Part shown: piece by piece, positions 8,855 through 17,305 of the stretch
Layout of the letters: every line of letters begins with the position of its first letter
How positions within the stretch are numbered: position 1 is the first letter of the stretch
NCBI RefSeq assembly: GCF_003443655.1
Contig: NZ_CP031941.1
Location: 5,295,001-5,359,000, forward strand
Direction: 5' to 3'
Origin: Nostoc sphaeroides
GTDB taxonomy: Bacteria; Cyanobacteriota; Cyanobacteriia; Cyanobacteriales; Nostocaceae
Length of the DNA: 64,000 bases
Notes under the pieces: model-generated
The model's input: only the letters and a program-made list of their open reading frames with translations
The model's database searches: none
What the model was told of the DNA's origin: nothing
Translations under genes and position numbers: made by a program

Positions 8855-10693
8855 TTAAGCAAAGGCTGCGGTTGTCACATCGTTATTCGACAGAATTTCT
8901 TGCAACTCTTCAGCGTCTACTGTTTCTTTATCAACCAGCATTTGCGCTATCTGATCTAAAATGTGGCGGTTACGCACCAACACTTCTTTAGCGCGTGTAT
9001 AGGCTACATCCACAAGTTTGCGGACTTCTTCATCGATGGCGGCGGCGGTTTCTTCAGAGAAATCACGCTCTGACATGATATCTCGTCCCAGGAACATGTT
9101 ACCTTGTTGACGACCAAGAGCAACAGGGCCTAAGCGATCGCTCATGCCAAATCTGGTGATCATCTGACGGGCAACCCGTGCTACTTGTTGGAGGTCATTA
9201 GAAGCACCAGTGGTAACTTCTTCTTCACCAAAGATTAATTCTTCAGCAATTCGACCACCCAAAGCTACAGCCATCTGATTTTCCAGATAAGCGCGGCTGT
9301 ATAAACCAGTATCCATCCGGTCTTCGCTGGGGGTAAACCACGTTAAACCACCTGCACGACCGCGAGGAATGATGCTAATCTTCTGTACTGGGTCATAGTC
9401 AGGCATCAAAGCACCAACTAAGGCGTGACCAGCTTCGTGATATGCCACCAAGGTTTTGCGCTTTTCGCTCATTACCCGGTCTTTCTTCTCTGGCCCAGCT
9501 AACACGCGATCGATCGCGTCGTTGATTTCGTCCATTGAAATTTCAGTCAAATTCCGGCGGGCTGCTAGAATTGCGGCTTCATTCAATAGGTTGGATAAAT
9601 CTGCGCCAGTAAATCCAGGGGTACGACGGGCGATTTTATCCAAATCCACATCTTTCGCCAAGGTTTTGCCACGGGCGTGAACCTTGAGAATTTCGCTGCG
9701 TCCGGCATAGTCGGGACGGTCTACCACAACTTGACGGTCAAAGCGACCAGGACGCAATAAGGCTGCATCTAGGACATCAGGACGGTTGGTAGCGGCAATA
9801 ATGATGATGCCTGTATTGCCTTCAAAGCCGTCCATTTCGGTGAGCAACTGGTTGAGGGTTTGTTCCCGCTCATCGTTACCACCACCTAAACCGGCACCCC
9901 GTTGACGACCTACGGCGTCAATTTCATCGATGAAGACGATACAAGGAGCATTAGTTTTAGCTTGTTCAAATAAATCGCGGACGCGGGACGCACCCACACC
10001 TACGAACATTTCGACAAATTCTGAACCGGAGATTGAGAAGAAGGGTACACCTGCTTCACCTGCTACGGCACGAGCTAGGAGGGTTTTACCAGTACCAGGA
10101 GGGCCAACTAACAGTACACCTTTAGGAATTTTTGCACCAACGGCAGTAAAGCGATCGGCGTTTTTCAGAAAGTCTACAACTTCGTTTAATTCCAACTTGG
10201 CTTGGTCAATACCAGCAACATCGCCAAATGTCACCTGAGTTTGGGGTTCCATTTGCACTCTGGCTTTGGATTTGCCAAAGTTCATCGCTTGGCTACCTGG
10301 GCCACTTTGAGCGCGACGTAGTAAGAAGAATAAGCCAACCAAAAGCAATACAGGAAAAAATAAGCTGCTCAGTGCCTTAAACCAAAATCCTTCATCGGTT
10401 TGGGGCAATACAGAAATATCAACGCCTTTAGAAGTCAAAGTATTGATCAGGTCTGGATCGTTGACTAAGGTAACAATCCGTTTAGCACCGTCTTTAGGCG
10501 TAACCAGTGCTGTAGAACGATCTGCACTCAAACTGACTTTTTCTACTCCGCCTTGTTGAACTTCTTGAATAAACTGGCTATATCGCCATGTCTCTCTGCT
10601 TTGGGGTTGTTTGTCAAAAAATGCTGTTCCCAGCGCAATGACGACAATAAACAGCAGCGCGTACAGCCCTGCATTTCTCCATCTTTTATTCAC
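8855..10693 (-). CDS. ftsH: ATP-dependent zinc metalloprotease FtsH
   Basis: A 612-residue membrane AAA+ protease that extracts and degrades membrane proteins; cyanobacterial FtsH complexes act in photosystem II repair and iron responses. Two TM segments flank the periplasmic/lumenal domain (about 8-25 and 108-126). AAA+ domain: Walker A GPPGTGKT 197-204, Walker B CIVFIDEIDA 251-260, SRH near 303-320. Protease: zinc motif HEAGH at 419-423. The start is GTG at 10693, preceded by GGAGG about 9 nt upstream. The N-terminus (MNKRWRNAGLYALLF) looks like the FtsH1/FtsH3 type rather than FtsH2, but I did not align it. It is monocistronic and ends at the terminator 8776-8806. Confidence 0.96.
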   Translation of the reverse strand: MNKRWRNAGLYALLFIVVIALGTAFFDKQPQSRETWRYSQFIQEVQQGGVEKVSLSADRSTALVTPKDGAKRIVTLVNDPDLINTLTSKGVDISVLPQTDEGFWFKALSSLFFPVLLLVGLFFLLRRAQSGPGSQAMNFGKSKARVQMEPQTQVTFGDVAGIDQAKLELNEVVDFLKNADRFTAVGAKIPKGVLLVGPPGTGKTLLARAVAGEAGVPFFSISGSEFVEMFVGVGASRVRDLFEQAKTNAPCIVFIDEIDAVGRQRGAGLGGGNDEREQTLNQLLTEMDGFEGNTGIIIIAATNRPDVLDAALLRPGRFDRQVVVDRPDYAGRSEILKVHARGKTLAKDVDLDKIARRTPGFTGADLSNLLNEAAILAARRNLTEISMDEINDAIDRVLAGPEKKDRVMSEKRKTLVAYHEAGHALVGALMPDYDPVQKISIIPRGRAGGLTWFTPSEDRMDTGLYSRAYLENQMAVALGGRIAEELIFGEEEVTTGASNDLQQVARVARQMITRFGMSDRLGPVALGRQQGNMFLGRDIMSERDFSEETAAAIDEEVRKLVDVAYTRAKEVLVRNRHILDQIAQMLVDKETVDAEELQEILSNNDVTTAAFA

Positions 10694-10806
10694 TAAGGTC
10701 TATCCTCCGGTATTTTTTGCGCGGTCGCCTAGCGTCTCTGATCACAAAGGTGATTATTAAGAATTATGTTAACTTATCTTAAGATATAACAAATTTGGCG
10801 TGGCTG

Positions 10807-11601
10807 TCATGCTAAAAAAAGCTCCTTTATTAGCTGAAAACTTTGATGGTAGGGATTATATTGTAGCGACCCTGAAGGCTGATGAACGGTATGAATGGGA
10901 ATAATTTCTACCACACTATTAGTGTAGGCGATCGCTTCAAACCCCTGCACTAACTCCACGCTCCAAGGTTCTTCCCGCACTGGCATCTGGTGGTTTTGCA
11001 ACCAGTTTACAAGTTGCGATCGCCCAATTCCCGGCAAAATTCCGGCCTTTATTGGTGGCGTGTACCAACTGCGATCGCACCATCCCCAAAGGTTGCCTGT
11101 GCTGGTTTCTAGCCAATTTCCTTGAGTATCAACTAATATTGCTTCTTGAGCATCTACACTAGTTTTTGCTAACCAAGCACTCAAATAGTTTCCAGTTTTA
11201 TGAGAGGGGAGAGAACGATAAAATTCCGAACTGGCAACAGCGCATAAAATACCATTATTTTGTTTTTCTGTCAAATCTTGTGGTAATAATCTGCCAGTTA
11301 TCCACTCCCGTCCATCGGGAAAGAGGGTAATTCTGAGAACGGGGAAGTGGGCTAAGAGAAGTTGAGCGCCTTGACGTAGACGGTTCCAATCTGGTTGCTG
11401 CCAACCAAAAGATTGTACTGAGAAAAGTAAGCGATCGCAGTGTGCTTGCCAATTAGTTAAATTACTATCTAGCGAGTTCTGATAAATCCGCAATGTTGTA
11501 AAAACAGTCGCCCCATAAAGTAAACCCGGATCGTTAATGTTTAATTCTAGGGTTTGGGAGCGAATTAATTTGCCGTTATACCAATAAATATTATTTGTCA
11601 T
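10807..11601 (-). CDS. class IV aminotransferase, probable aminodeoxychorismate lyase
   Basis: A 264-residue fold-type IV PLP enzyme, the family containing branched-chain aminotransferases, D-amino acid aminotransferases and PabC. The early motif DPGLLYGATVFTTLR (about 25-39), a lysine in the SHKTGNYLSAWLAK stretch (likely the PLP Schiff base), and the C-terminal ILPGIGRSQLVNWL and AYTNSVVEIIPI are present. The length and divergent sequence fit cyanobacterial proteins annotated as 4-amino-4-deoxychorismate lyase (p-aminobenzoate for folate). The substrate cannot be fixed from sequence alone. Its ATG overlaps the stop of the upstream GNAT gene by one base (TAATG), implying translational coupling. 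Confidence 0.8.
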   Translation of the reverse strand: MTNNIYWYNGKLIRSQTLELNINDPGLLYGATVFTTLRIYQNSLDSNLTNWQAHCDRLLFSVQSFGWQQPDWNRLRQGAQLLLAHFPVLRITLFPDGREWITGRLLPQDLTEKQNNGILCAVASSEFYRSLPSHKTGNYLSAWLAKTSVDAQEAILVDTQGNWLETSTGNLWGWCDRSWYTPPIKAGILPGIGRSQLVNWLQNHQMPVREEPWSVELVQGFEAIAYTNSVVEIIPIHTVHQPSGSLQYNPYHQSFQLIKELFLA

Positions 11602-12020
11602 TACAATTCCATTGAAAAGTGATGACTTGTAATGCTCATACGCTGCATGAGATAAAATCTGTGGGCTGCAAATTGCTGAACACCAGAATCAAGACTCAGA
11701 TGTTTACAGTCATGATTTTTGGCATATTCAATTAGCCATTGAAATAACTGTTTTCCATAGCTATTTGACCGTTTGAACTCATCAACAACTAAATCATCAA
11801 TGTATAAGAATTTTCCCGATGCTAAAGAAGTAGAAATGCGAAATACAGCGACTGCTACAGCTTGCTGCTCTACTTCTAAGAATGCAAGTTTATATCCTTC
11901 TTTCATTTGATATCGAACTTGTTCTACAAACTTAGCCGACTCAAGATAAGGGCGCAATTGGCAAATAACAGGAAAACACCCTAATATTTTAAATTCAGAT
12001 TCTGCTAATTGTATTGACAT
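11601..12020 (-). CDS. GNAT-family N-acetyltransferase
   Basis: About 139 residues with the GNAT core. FLYIDDLVVDEFKRSNSYGK forms the beta4/acetyl-CoA loop, with the family's R/Q-x-x-G-x-G/A motif in degenerate form. HLSLDSGVQQFAAHRFYLM is the C-terminal motif. The substrate is unknown. I chose ATG 12020 because GAGGT lies 9 nt upstream; a longer frame from 12059 has no ribosome-binding site. It is first of a two-gene unit with the aminotransferase IV gene, joined by a one-base overlap. Confidence 0.8.
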   Translation of the reverse strand: MSIQLAESEFKILGCFPVICQLRPYLESAKFVEQVRYQMKEGYKLAFLEVEQQAVAVAVFRISTSLASGKFLYIDDLVVDEFKRSNSYGKQLFQWLIEYAKNHDCKHLSLDSGVQQFAAHRFYLMQRMSITSHHFSMEL

Positions 12021-12062
12021 CGCTATTACCTCACTCAATAGACTTCTTGCATGAATCAAAAA

Positions 12063-12157
12063 CCCTCACCCTAAATCCCTCTCCCAAGCTTGGAAGAGGG
12101 ACTTTTAAATTGGCTCCCCTTCTCCCAAAATTGGGAGAAGGGGTTGGGGGATGAGGG
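12063..12157. repeat. dispersed palindromic intergenic repeat
   Basis: The repeat has CCCTCACCC at the left and GGGGGATGAGGG at the right. Inside are two hairpins (CCTCTCCCAAGCTTGGAAGAGG and CCTTCTCCC...GGGAGAAGG). It is of the type seen many times in Nostoc genomes, with no coding capacity. Confidence 0.65.
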
Positions 12158-12264
12158 CAAATTTGGCATTTGTACAAGAGGTCTAATCATGGGAGAGAGT
12201 TTTAAAACAATTGGGCGAATATAATTCTCTACTACACTTACAGCAACCCGTTATAAATAATAAT

Positions 12265-13050
12265 TTAATCTTTGGGGGGAAATATAATTTTTTTAGTACC
12301 TTCAGGAGTTGTAATAACTTTTCCTCCCAAAGCTTCAATCTCTCTAATTGCGCGTTTTTGAGTTTTCTGATCAACTTGATTATTTAAAACTATTGCCCAG
12401 GTAGAAATTTGAGCATATTTGCTGTTGGGATTTCGACTCAGAAATTCAGCAGTTTTTTGAGAAGTATGAGCGATCATCTGACTTTCTGGATCTGAAAAGT
12501 TACTAGCCCAGTTTGCCGCCGTTGCAAAAGACTGTTCGGCTGCTTTAGCGTTGCCTAAAAATAATAACTCATCAACTCCTTTATAACGCCATATATAATA
12601 AGACTTTTCGGGAACTGAGGGAGATAGTGATTTTAAGCCTTTCTCTGATAGTGCGATCGCACGTTCTGGCATGGCAGCATACAATGAAGTACTGATAGAA
12701 AGACTGCGATACGCTGCTAAAAATCGCGGGTCACGTTCTAGAATTACTTCAAAATATTCTGGGCTTAAACTGTAACCTGTTTTATCCCGAACTTGATCAT
12801 CTCCGAAATATTGTAAAAAGTTAAGATATACCAAATCTGCAATGAAATTATCATAACCAAAACTAGGCATTTTTTTGAGAAAATTAAGACGGATATTCTC
12901 AGCTTTTATTTCTTTCTCTAAAGTTTCTATAGACGCAGATTGCTTGCTAGTTATTAGTTTTTGCAATTGGGGGGATTGAATCAAGCCAACTCCTAAAATA
13001 CACAGACAAATTACAAAAGGTGTAGCAAAAGTTTGACGAAATAACAACAT
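12265..13050 (-). CDS. conserved cyanobacterial hypothetical, TPR-like, membrane-anchored
   Basis: A 261-residue protein. The N-terminus has one hydrophobic segment (TPFVICLCILGVGLI), then a basic/acidic stretch. The motif PSFGYDNFIADLVYLNFLQY precedes helical repeats resembling TPR units (PRFLAAYRSLSISTSLYAAM and AERAIAL-type helices around 105-220). The C-terminus IEALGGKVITTPEGTKKIIF is compact. I know this pattern from cyanobacterial hypotheticals but no function. AAGGA upstream of ATG 13050 supports the start. It is monocistronic. Confidence 0.7.
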   Translation of the reverse strand: MLLFRQTFATPFVICLCILGVGLIQSPQLQKLITSKQSASIETLEKEIKAENIRLNFLKKMPSFGYDNFIADLVYLNFLQYFGDDQVRDKTGYSLSPEYFEVILERDPRFLAAYRSLSISTSLYAAMPERAIALSEKGLKSLSPSVPEKSYYIWRYKGVDELLFLGNAKAAEQSFATAANWASNFSDPESQMIAHTSQKTAEFLSRNPNSKYAQISTWAIVLNNQVDQKTQKRAIREIEALGGKVITTPEGTKKIIFPPKD

Positions 13051-13440
13051 ATTTTCCTTGTCTTTATCATCACAGTCATATCATTGTATACATAGCGATA
13101 TAGGAAAAGTCAGCCTGCACTTGCGCGTCTACGTTTTGCTATAGCGCTTTTCGGTTGAGTGCAATACAGACCTAACAAGAACAGCCCCAACCCTTTTAGC
13201 GGTGCAAAAATACACAAAGTATTAATTTATACTTTTTCTGCCTGTTCTCGGAGATATACTTTAGGTTTATTTGTGTACAAGTAGGGAGAAATTACAACTT
13301 TACTTTTCTTTAGAAAAAACTTCTTCAATCATTAAGTTGTTTTGAGTTTAGTTACTTTTATTAAGTAAAAGCCTTGTAATTGTTGACATAACCTAAAATT
13401 GTATTTTGTTTATAGTTAAATTTGTAACCTCTAAAATATC
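13051..13440. other. intergenic region between divergent genes
   Basis: AT-rich, with no ORF or tRNA. The stretch around 13380-13410 (TTGTTGACATAACC, then TATAGTTAAAT) offers a possible -35/-10 pair for the gene at 13441. Nothing else was recognised. Confidence 0.4.
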
Positions 13441-13944
13441 ATGGTGAATAATATTCTTAACGAAAACACGGAAAGTAATGGACAATCTATCGAAAATGGA
13501 GAAAATAATAGTCAACTTAGCAAACCAAGTAGTGAATTTAAAAGAAAAGTTAAGAAGCTGAACACTAAAGGAGAAGGATTTAATATTGATGATGTTATTG
13601 ATGCTATTAAAATAGCAATCGTTGAAGTTGTTGAATTAGAAATCACCACTTGGGTTCCAGACTTCCCTACTCATTTAGAACAACCACAACAACAAGTTGC
13701 TCAACCAGGTAATAGAATGTACACCGTAATTAATCTAATTGATGGTGATATAAATAATGAAGTGGGTAGTCAATTTGTTGGTAGTGGCCCATATATAGAA
13801 CTTCGTGAATTTCATCTAAGTCAAATCAAAGAAAGTCGGGAGATTATGCAAAAAAATATAGAAAGTTTGCAGAAGTTATATGGATTTTTTATAGAAATCA
13901 TCAAATCTCGCAAAACTTCACAACAATCACCATCCCGTCCATAG
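13441..13944 (+). CDS. hypothetical protein, first of an AT-rich three-gene cluster
   Basis: A 167-residue, soluble-looking protein of no recognised family. The first 45 residues are polar (Asn/Ser/Glu-rich) and probably disordered. A helix (NIDDVIDAIKIAIVEVVELE) leads into ITTWVPD, and a C-terminal helix (QIKESREIMQKNIESLQKLY) is coiled-coil-like. The segment VVELEITTWV resembles ITALEVNTMV in the next gene, suggesting a shared N-terminal module. No Shine-Dalgarno is visible. A 10-bp perfect stem (13976-14012) separates it from the next gene. Base composition is more AT-rich than the neighbours. Confidence 0.65.
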   Translation: MVNNILNENTESNGQSIENGENNSQLSKPSSEFKRKVKKLNTKGEGFNIDDVIDAIKIAIVEVVELEITTWVPDFPTHLEQPQQQVAQPGNRMYTVINLIDGDINNEVGSQFVGSGPYIELREFHLSQIKESREIMQKNIESLQKLYGFFIEIIKSRKTSQQSPSRP

Positions 13945-13975
13945 TAGTTTTTATTTATTAATAGTCACACTAAAA

Positions 13976-14012
13976 TACCTACAGGATATGAACTTGTCCA
14001 AACCTGTAGGTA
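13976..14012 (+). promoter_or_regulatory. hairpin between genes 1 and 2 of the cluster
   Basis: TACCTACAGG pairs perfectly with CCTGTAGGTA around a 17-nt loop. There is no T run behind it, so it is more likely an mRNA processing or attenuation structure than a full terminator. It sits about 20 nt before the strong AAGGAGG site of the next gene. Confidence 0.5.
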
Positions 14013-14046
14013 AATTTGCTTTAGAAAAATTAAGGAGGTTATTACT

Positions 14047-14883
14047 ATGCCTAACAAAATTCAAGAACAAGCCAAAGATTTGCTAGAGAAACTAGTCTCA
14101 TCTGTACATGGATTAGTCGATGATATTACAGCTTTAGAAGTAAATACGATGGTTGTGGATCAAATTACTGGTGCAAAGTTTAATGCTTGGCAAGCGTATG
14201 AAGATATTTATTCAATAAATGACAAAGACTACTTTAGTACCAAAGGAATTCCAAATCCAGACGATTTCCCAGAACCAGAAAAAACTCAAGCTCAAGAGCT
14301 ACGCAACCGTTATACAAGTCTATTTTCGCAACTTGAAAGAGAATATTTTTACATTCTCCTTGAACAAAGTAATGATAATGAGCCAGACCCCAGGATCATA
14401 CAATATCAGCAACGTCTTAAATATCAGGTGGAACATAAAGCAAATATTGTTCCAACTGATGAGGAATACATAAAGTTAGCTCGACCAATATTACCTGCTC
14501 CAACTCCTGTTGCAGTTCAAGAAGATAATAATCAAAAAACTTTGCGGCAAAGGTTGCAAGAGATTGAAGAACTTTTGAATAATGGTAAATTTCTTCGTAC
14601 CCTGCGAAAAATGTCTGAGCTTAAAGCTGCACTTAATGGTGGTGATATTACCAGTGTAGATGTTGATATTATTTATGCTCAAACTGTTATGCAATTAGAC
14701 GGAGATATTATCAGTCGTTACCATAAAAAAGTATTTGAATTAACTGAAGTTGATAGAGATTTAATCCTAAAAATACATAATGAAGGGATAGTTGCTGGAG
14801 AAAAACAGTGGCGTGGAACACTAGATTTTCTGATTAATATTGTCCAAAATATTGCAAAATTATCCCGAAATGAACGCTTATAA
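14047..14883 (+). CDS. hypothetical protein, second of the cluster
   Basis: A 278-residue protein of unrecognised family. The start ATG 14047 follows a near-perfect Shine-Dalgarno, AAGGAGGT, 8 nt upstream; such strong sites are uncommon in this window. The N-terminal helix SSVHGLVDDITALEVNTMVV shares the 'ALEVxT' motif with gene 1. The middle is charged and helical (TQAQELRNRYTSLFSQLERE). The C-terminal third contains NNGKFLRTLRKMSELKAAL and IHNEGIVAGEKQWRGTLDFL. No membrane segment or enzyme motif is visible. It overlaps gene 3 by 14 nt, so translation is probably coupled. Confidence 0.65.
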   Translation: MPNKIQEQAKDLLEKLVSSVHGLVDDITALEVNTMVVDQITGAKFNAWQAYEDIYSINDKDYFSTKGIPNPDDFPEPEKTQAQELRNRYTSLFSQLEREYFYILLEQSNDNEPDPRIIQYQQRLKYQVEHKANIVPTDEEYIKLARPILPAPTPVAVQEDNNQKTLRQRLQEIEELLNNGKFLRTLRKMSELKAALNGGDITSVDVDIIYAQTVMQLDGDIISRYHKKVFELTEVDRDLILKIHNEGIVAGEKQWRGTLDFLINIVQNIAKLSRNERL

Positions 14884-15799
14884 AACACACACAGATAATC
14901 AAGCTGATGTTCAACTATCTTTCTTTGTGCAAATCCCTCAAGGCATCTCTATTGAACTGAAAATTAAGGTTGAACCAGGACAGTATAGTTTTTATTTAAA
15001 TAAGGCAGTTCTAAAACAAATTGAGCAAGCACGAGAAATAGGCTGCTCTCTGTACATTCCGCCAAAATTACTAGCTTATCTTTGGTACTACAGCTGCTTT
15101 AGTGATAATATTGCTTTTAGGAATAATTTAGTAATTCCTAAAAAAAACTTTCCAATTTTTGATAATACTTTTATAGTAAATTTTATTAGATTATTGTGGA
15201 GTAAAGCATTAAAAAATAAATCTATATTACAGTATGGACTCACTTTTAATTCTTATTATCAAAAAGAAACATCAGCTTTATATTTTTGGCAAGAACAAGA
15301 TATTGTCTTACAAAGCAATGTCTTATTTTATGGCGATATATTTCACAAAATCAGGAGTGACTTTATCCCAACTCCTGAGTGTTTAAATATTGTTTATGTG
15401 CATTATTGGCTTATTGAGCAAATACTAAACAGTTTTCGGACTAAATTAAATCTATTTGCTTGGGAGCTAGCTTCACTGTTTCCTGCTGCTTTTTTTGTTG
15501 GGAATTTACATTTAGCAATTTCATTATCAATACTTGCTGGGTTAGTAACATTTTTTGTATTTGCTACTATTCGCTATTGGCTTGTTAATCAACTTCCGAA
15601 ATGGACTTCTATTAGTTCTCAATATCGAAATTGGCTGGCGTGGGGACTAACTTGTGTCACTTCCAGTATTTTTATTTTTACTCCCACTAATTTCTTATTT
15701 TTGCTGTGTTTCTCACTACTTGGGCTGCTATTACAAAAGCTTTTTAGTTTGATACTGGGGCAAATTGGTAAATGTTTTATGCGTTGGTTACTAGCTTGA
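14870..15799 (+). CDS. hypothetical membrane protein, third of the cluster
   Basis: About 309 residues. The N-terminal 190 residues look cytosolic and include VEPGQYSFYLNKAVLKQIE and YIPPKLLAYLWYYSCF. The C-terminal third has four hydrophobic segments (around LASLFPAAFFVGNLHL, SILAGLVTFFVFATI, LTCVTSSIFIFTPT and FLLCFSLLGLLL). The family is not recognised. A TTG at 14840 also opens the frame, but ATG 14870 overlaps the upstream stop by 14 nt and is preferred. Gene order (two soluble coiled-coil-rich proteins, then a membrane protein) suggests a membrane-linked complex; that is inference only. Confidence 0.65.
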   Translation: MNAYKTHTDNQADVQLSFFVQIPQGISIELKIKVEPGQYSFYLNKAVLKQIEQAREIGCSLYIPPKLLAYLWYYSCFSDNIAFRNNLVIPKKNFPIFDNTFIVNFIRLLWSKALKNKSILQYGLTFNSYYQKETSALYFWQEQDIVLQSNVLFYGDIFHKIRSDFIPTPECLNIVYVHYWLIEQILNSFRTKLNLFAWELASLFPAAFFVGNLHLAISLSILAGLVTFFVFATIRYWLVNQLPKWTSISSQYRNWLAWGLTCVTSSIFIFTPTNFLFLLCFSLLGLLLQKLFSLILGQIGKCFMRWLLA

Positions 15800-15811
15800 A
15801 AGTTGCCGTAG

Positions 15812-17050
15812 TCAAACTATTTGTAGCTTAATAACTTTTTTTAATAACTGCCAACATTGCCCGGCGATCGCCCAATCTTCTTGAGTATGAATAACTAATA
15901 TCCGTACTGCTGAATCGGGTGTGGCAATATCCTCATCAACCGGCTGCTGCTGATTTTTTTCAAGGTCTATTTTCAGTCCCAAAAAACCAAAGGCTTCACA
16001 AGCGGCTTGGCGAATTTCTGGGGAATGTTCACCCACGCCTGCTGTGAATACCAAAGCATCTAATCCGCCCAAACTGGTAAGCATCGCACCGATACTAGAA
16101 CGTAGGCGATGTACGTAGATATCCCACGCCAGTTGAGCGCGGGAATTACCTTGAGCGATCGCTTCTCTTACCTCACGCATATCGCTAGATACACCCGAAA
16201 TTCCCTTTAATCCAGAAGCTTTATTTAATACATCATCCAACTTTTCAACAGAGTAATTGCAGTAACGCAACAGATAAATCAGAATCCCCGGATCAATTGA
16301 ACCAGAACGACTACCCATCATCAATCCTTCTAGGGGCGTGAATCCCATTGTAGTATCAATGCTGCGACCGTTTTTAATCGCCGCCAAAGAGCAGCCATTG
16401 CCCAGATGACAGGTGATTAAGCGCTCAGGGGGAACATCTTGACCGAGAATTTGGGCAGCACGTTGAGAACAGTATTGGTGACTGATACCATGAAACCCAT
16501 AGCGACGGATTCCTTGCTCTACCCACTCATAAGGGCCGGGATAGATTGCTGCTGCATCGGGGAGAGTGGCATGAAATCCAGTATCAAAAACTGCTACTTG
16601 GGTGACATCTTTTGAGATTTGTTCAATTGCTTCTATGCCTTCCAAAGCAACTGGATTATGGGCTGGAGCAAGGTTAGATAGACGAGCGATCGCCTTTTTA
16701 ACATCCTCCGTAATTACCACACTATCTTGATAATCCTGTCCACCATGTACTATCCGATGTCCCACCACATCGATATCTGACAACTGATCAATTACTTTGG
16801 TAGCACCATCACTAAGTGTATTGAGTATATAAGTGAGGTGTGCCTGTGGGGAATCATCAGAGATGGTTTCTTGCAGTGTTGCACCCGTAGTAGTTTTCAC
16901 CTCAATTTCTGCCACACCGCGATCTTGAGTCCAGTTGATTTTTCCTTCCCAAAGGGGTTGGGCTGCTTGGGTGGAGAAAGCCTCATCTGCAATCTCATAC
17001 AGACAACTTTTTTGGGTACTCGATCCGGCATTCAGCACCAATATCTTCAT
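15812..17050 (-). CDS. ackA: acetate kinase
   Basis: A 412-residue acetate kinase that interconverts acetate + ATP and acetyl phosphate + ADP. The N-terminal signature ILVLNAGSSTQKSCLYE and the second family signature YGFHGISHQYCS (around residue 180) are present. The phosphate/adenosine-site segments HLGNGCSLAAIKNGRSIDT and VFTAGVGEHSPEIRQ are intact. ATG 17050 was chosen; an upstream start at 17062 only adds MCCY before the conserved N-terminus. It is convergent with the hypothetical cluster, with a 12-bp gap between stops. No phosphotransacetylase gene is adjacent. Confidence 0.96.
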   Translation of the reverse strand: MKILVLNAGSSTQKSCLYEIADEAFSTQAAQPLWEGKINWTQDRGVAEIEVKTTTGATLQETISDDSPQAHLTYILNTLSDGATKVIDQLSDIDVVGHRIVHGGQDYQDSVVITEDVKKAIARLSNLAPAHNPVALEGIEAIEQISKDVTQVAVFDTGFHATLPDAAAIYPGPYEWVEQGIRRYGFHGISHQYCSQRAAQILGQDVPPERLITCHLGNGCSLAAIKNGRSIDTTMGFTPLEGLMMGSRSGSIDPGILIYLLRYCNYSVEKLDDVLNKASGLKGISGVSSDMREVREAIAQGNSRAQLAWDIYVHRLRSSIGAMLTSLGGLDALVFTAGVGEHSPEIRQAACEAFGFLGLKIDLEKNQQQPVDEDIATPDSAVRILVIHTQEDWAIAGQCWQLLKKVIKLQIV

Positions 17051-17170
17051 ATAACAACACAAAAATATGACTTCTTTTGATCATGTCACCAAGTGTAACC
17101 TTCTGCTTCTACCCTATAGGCATAACATGCAGCAAAGGTGTGTTTCCAGCGCTAAAATTTGTTTAATCTA

Positions 17171-17300
17171 GGGACTTCCAAGTAAAAAAATATTCCATTG
17201 CTATTGTTGACTGTTGACCGTTGTTTTCAGTCAACAGTCAACAGTCAACAGTCAACAGTCAACAACTTGAATGTGGAATAATTTATTTTTTGGAGTTCCC
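17171..17300. mobile_element. heptamer-bearing MITE, copy A (130 bp)
   Basis: The left end GGGACTTCCAAGTAAAAA and the right end TTTTTTGGAGTTCCC are imperfect inverted repeats (about 27 bp in all). CTA directly flanks both ends, consistent with a 3-bp target duplication. The interior holds five CAGTCAA heptamers (17228-17262) facing an arm of GTTGACTGTTGACC. It ends 5 bp from the dnaE-N stop codon. Copies B and C lie at 31854-32087 and about 51209-51335. Confidence 0.8.
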
Positions 17301-17305
17301 CTATG

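Noticed and set aside
13441..15799. Toxin-antitoxin or phage-defence module
   Set aside because: No nuclease, NTPase, TIR, kinase or toxin motif is visible in any of the three proteins; only the cluster itself is reported.
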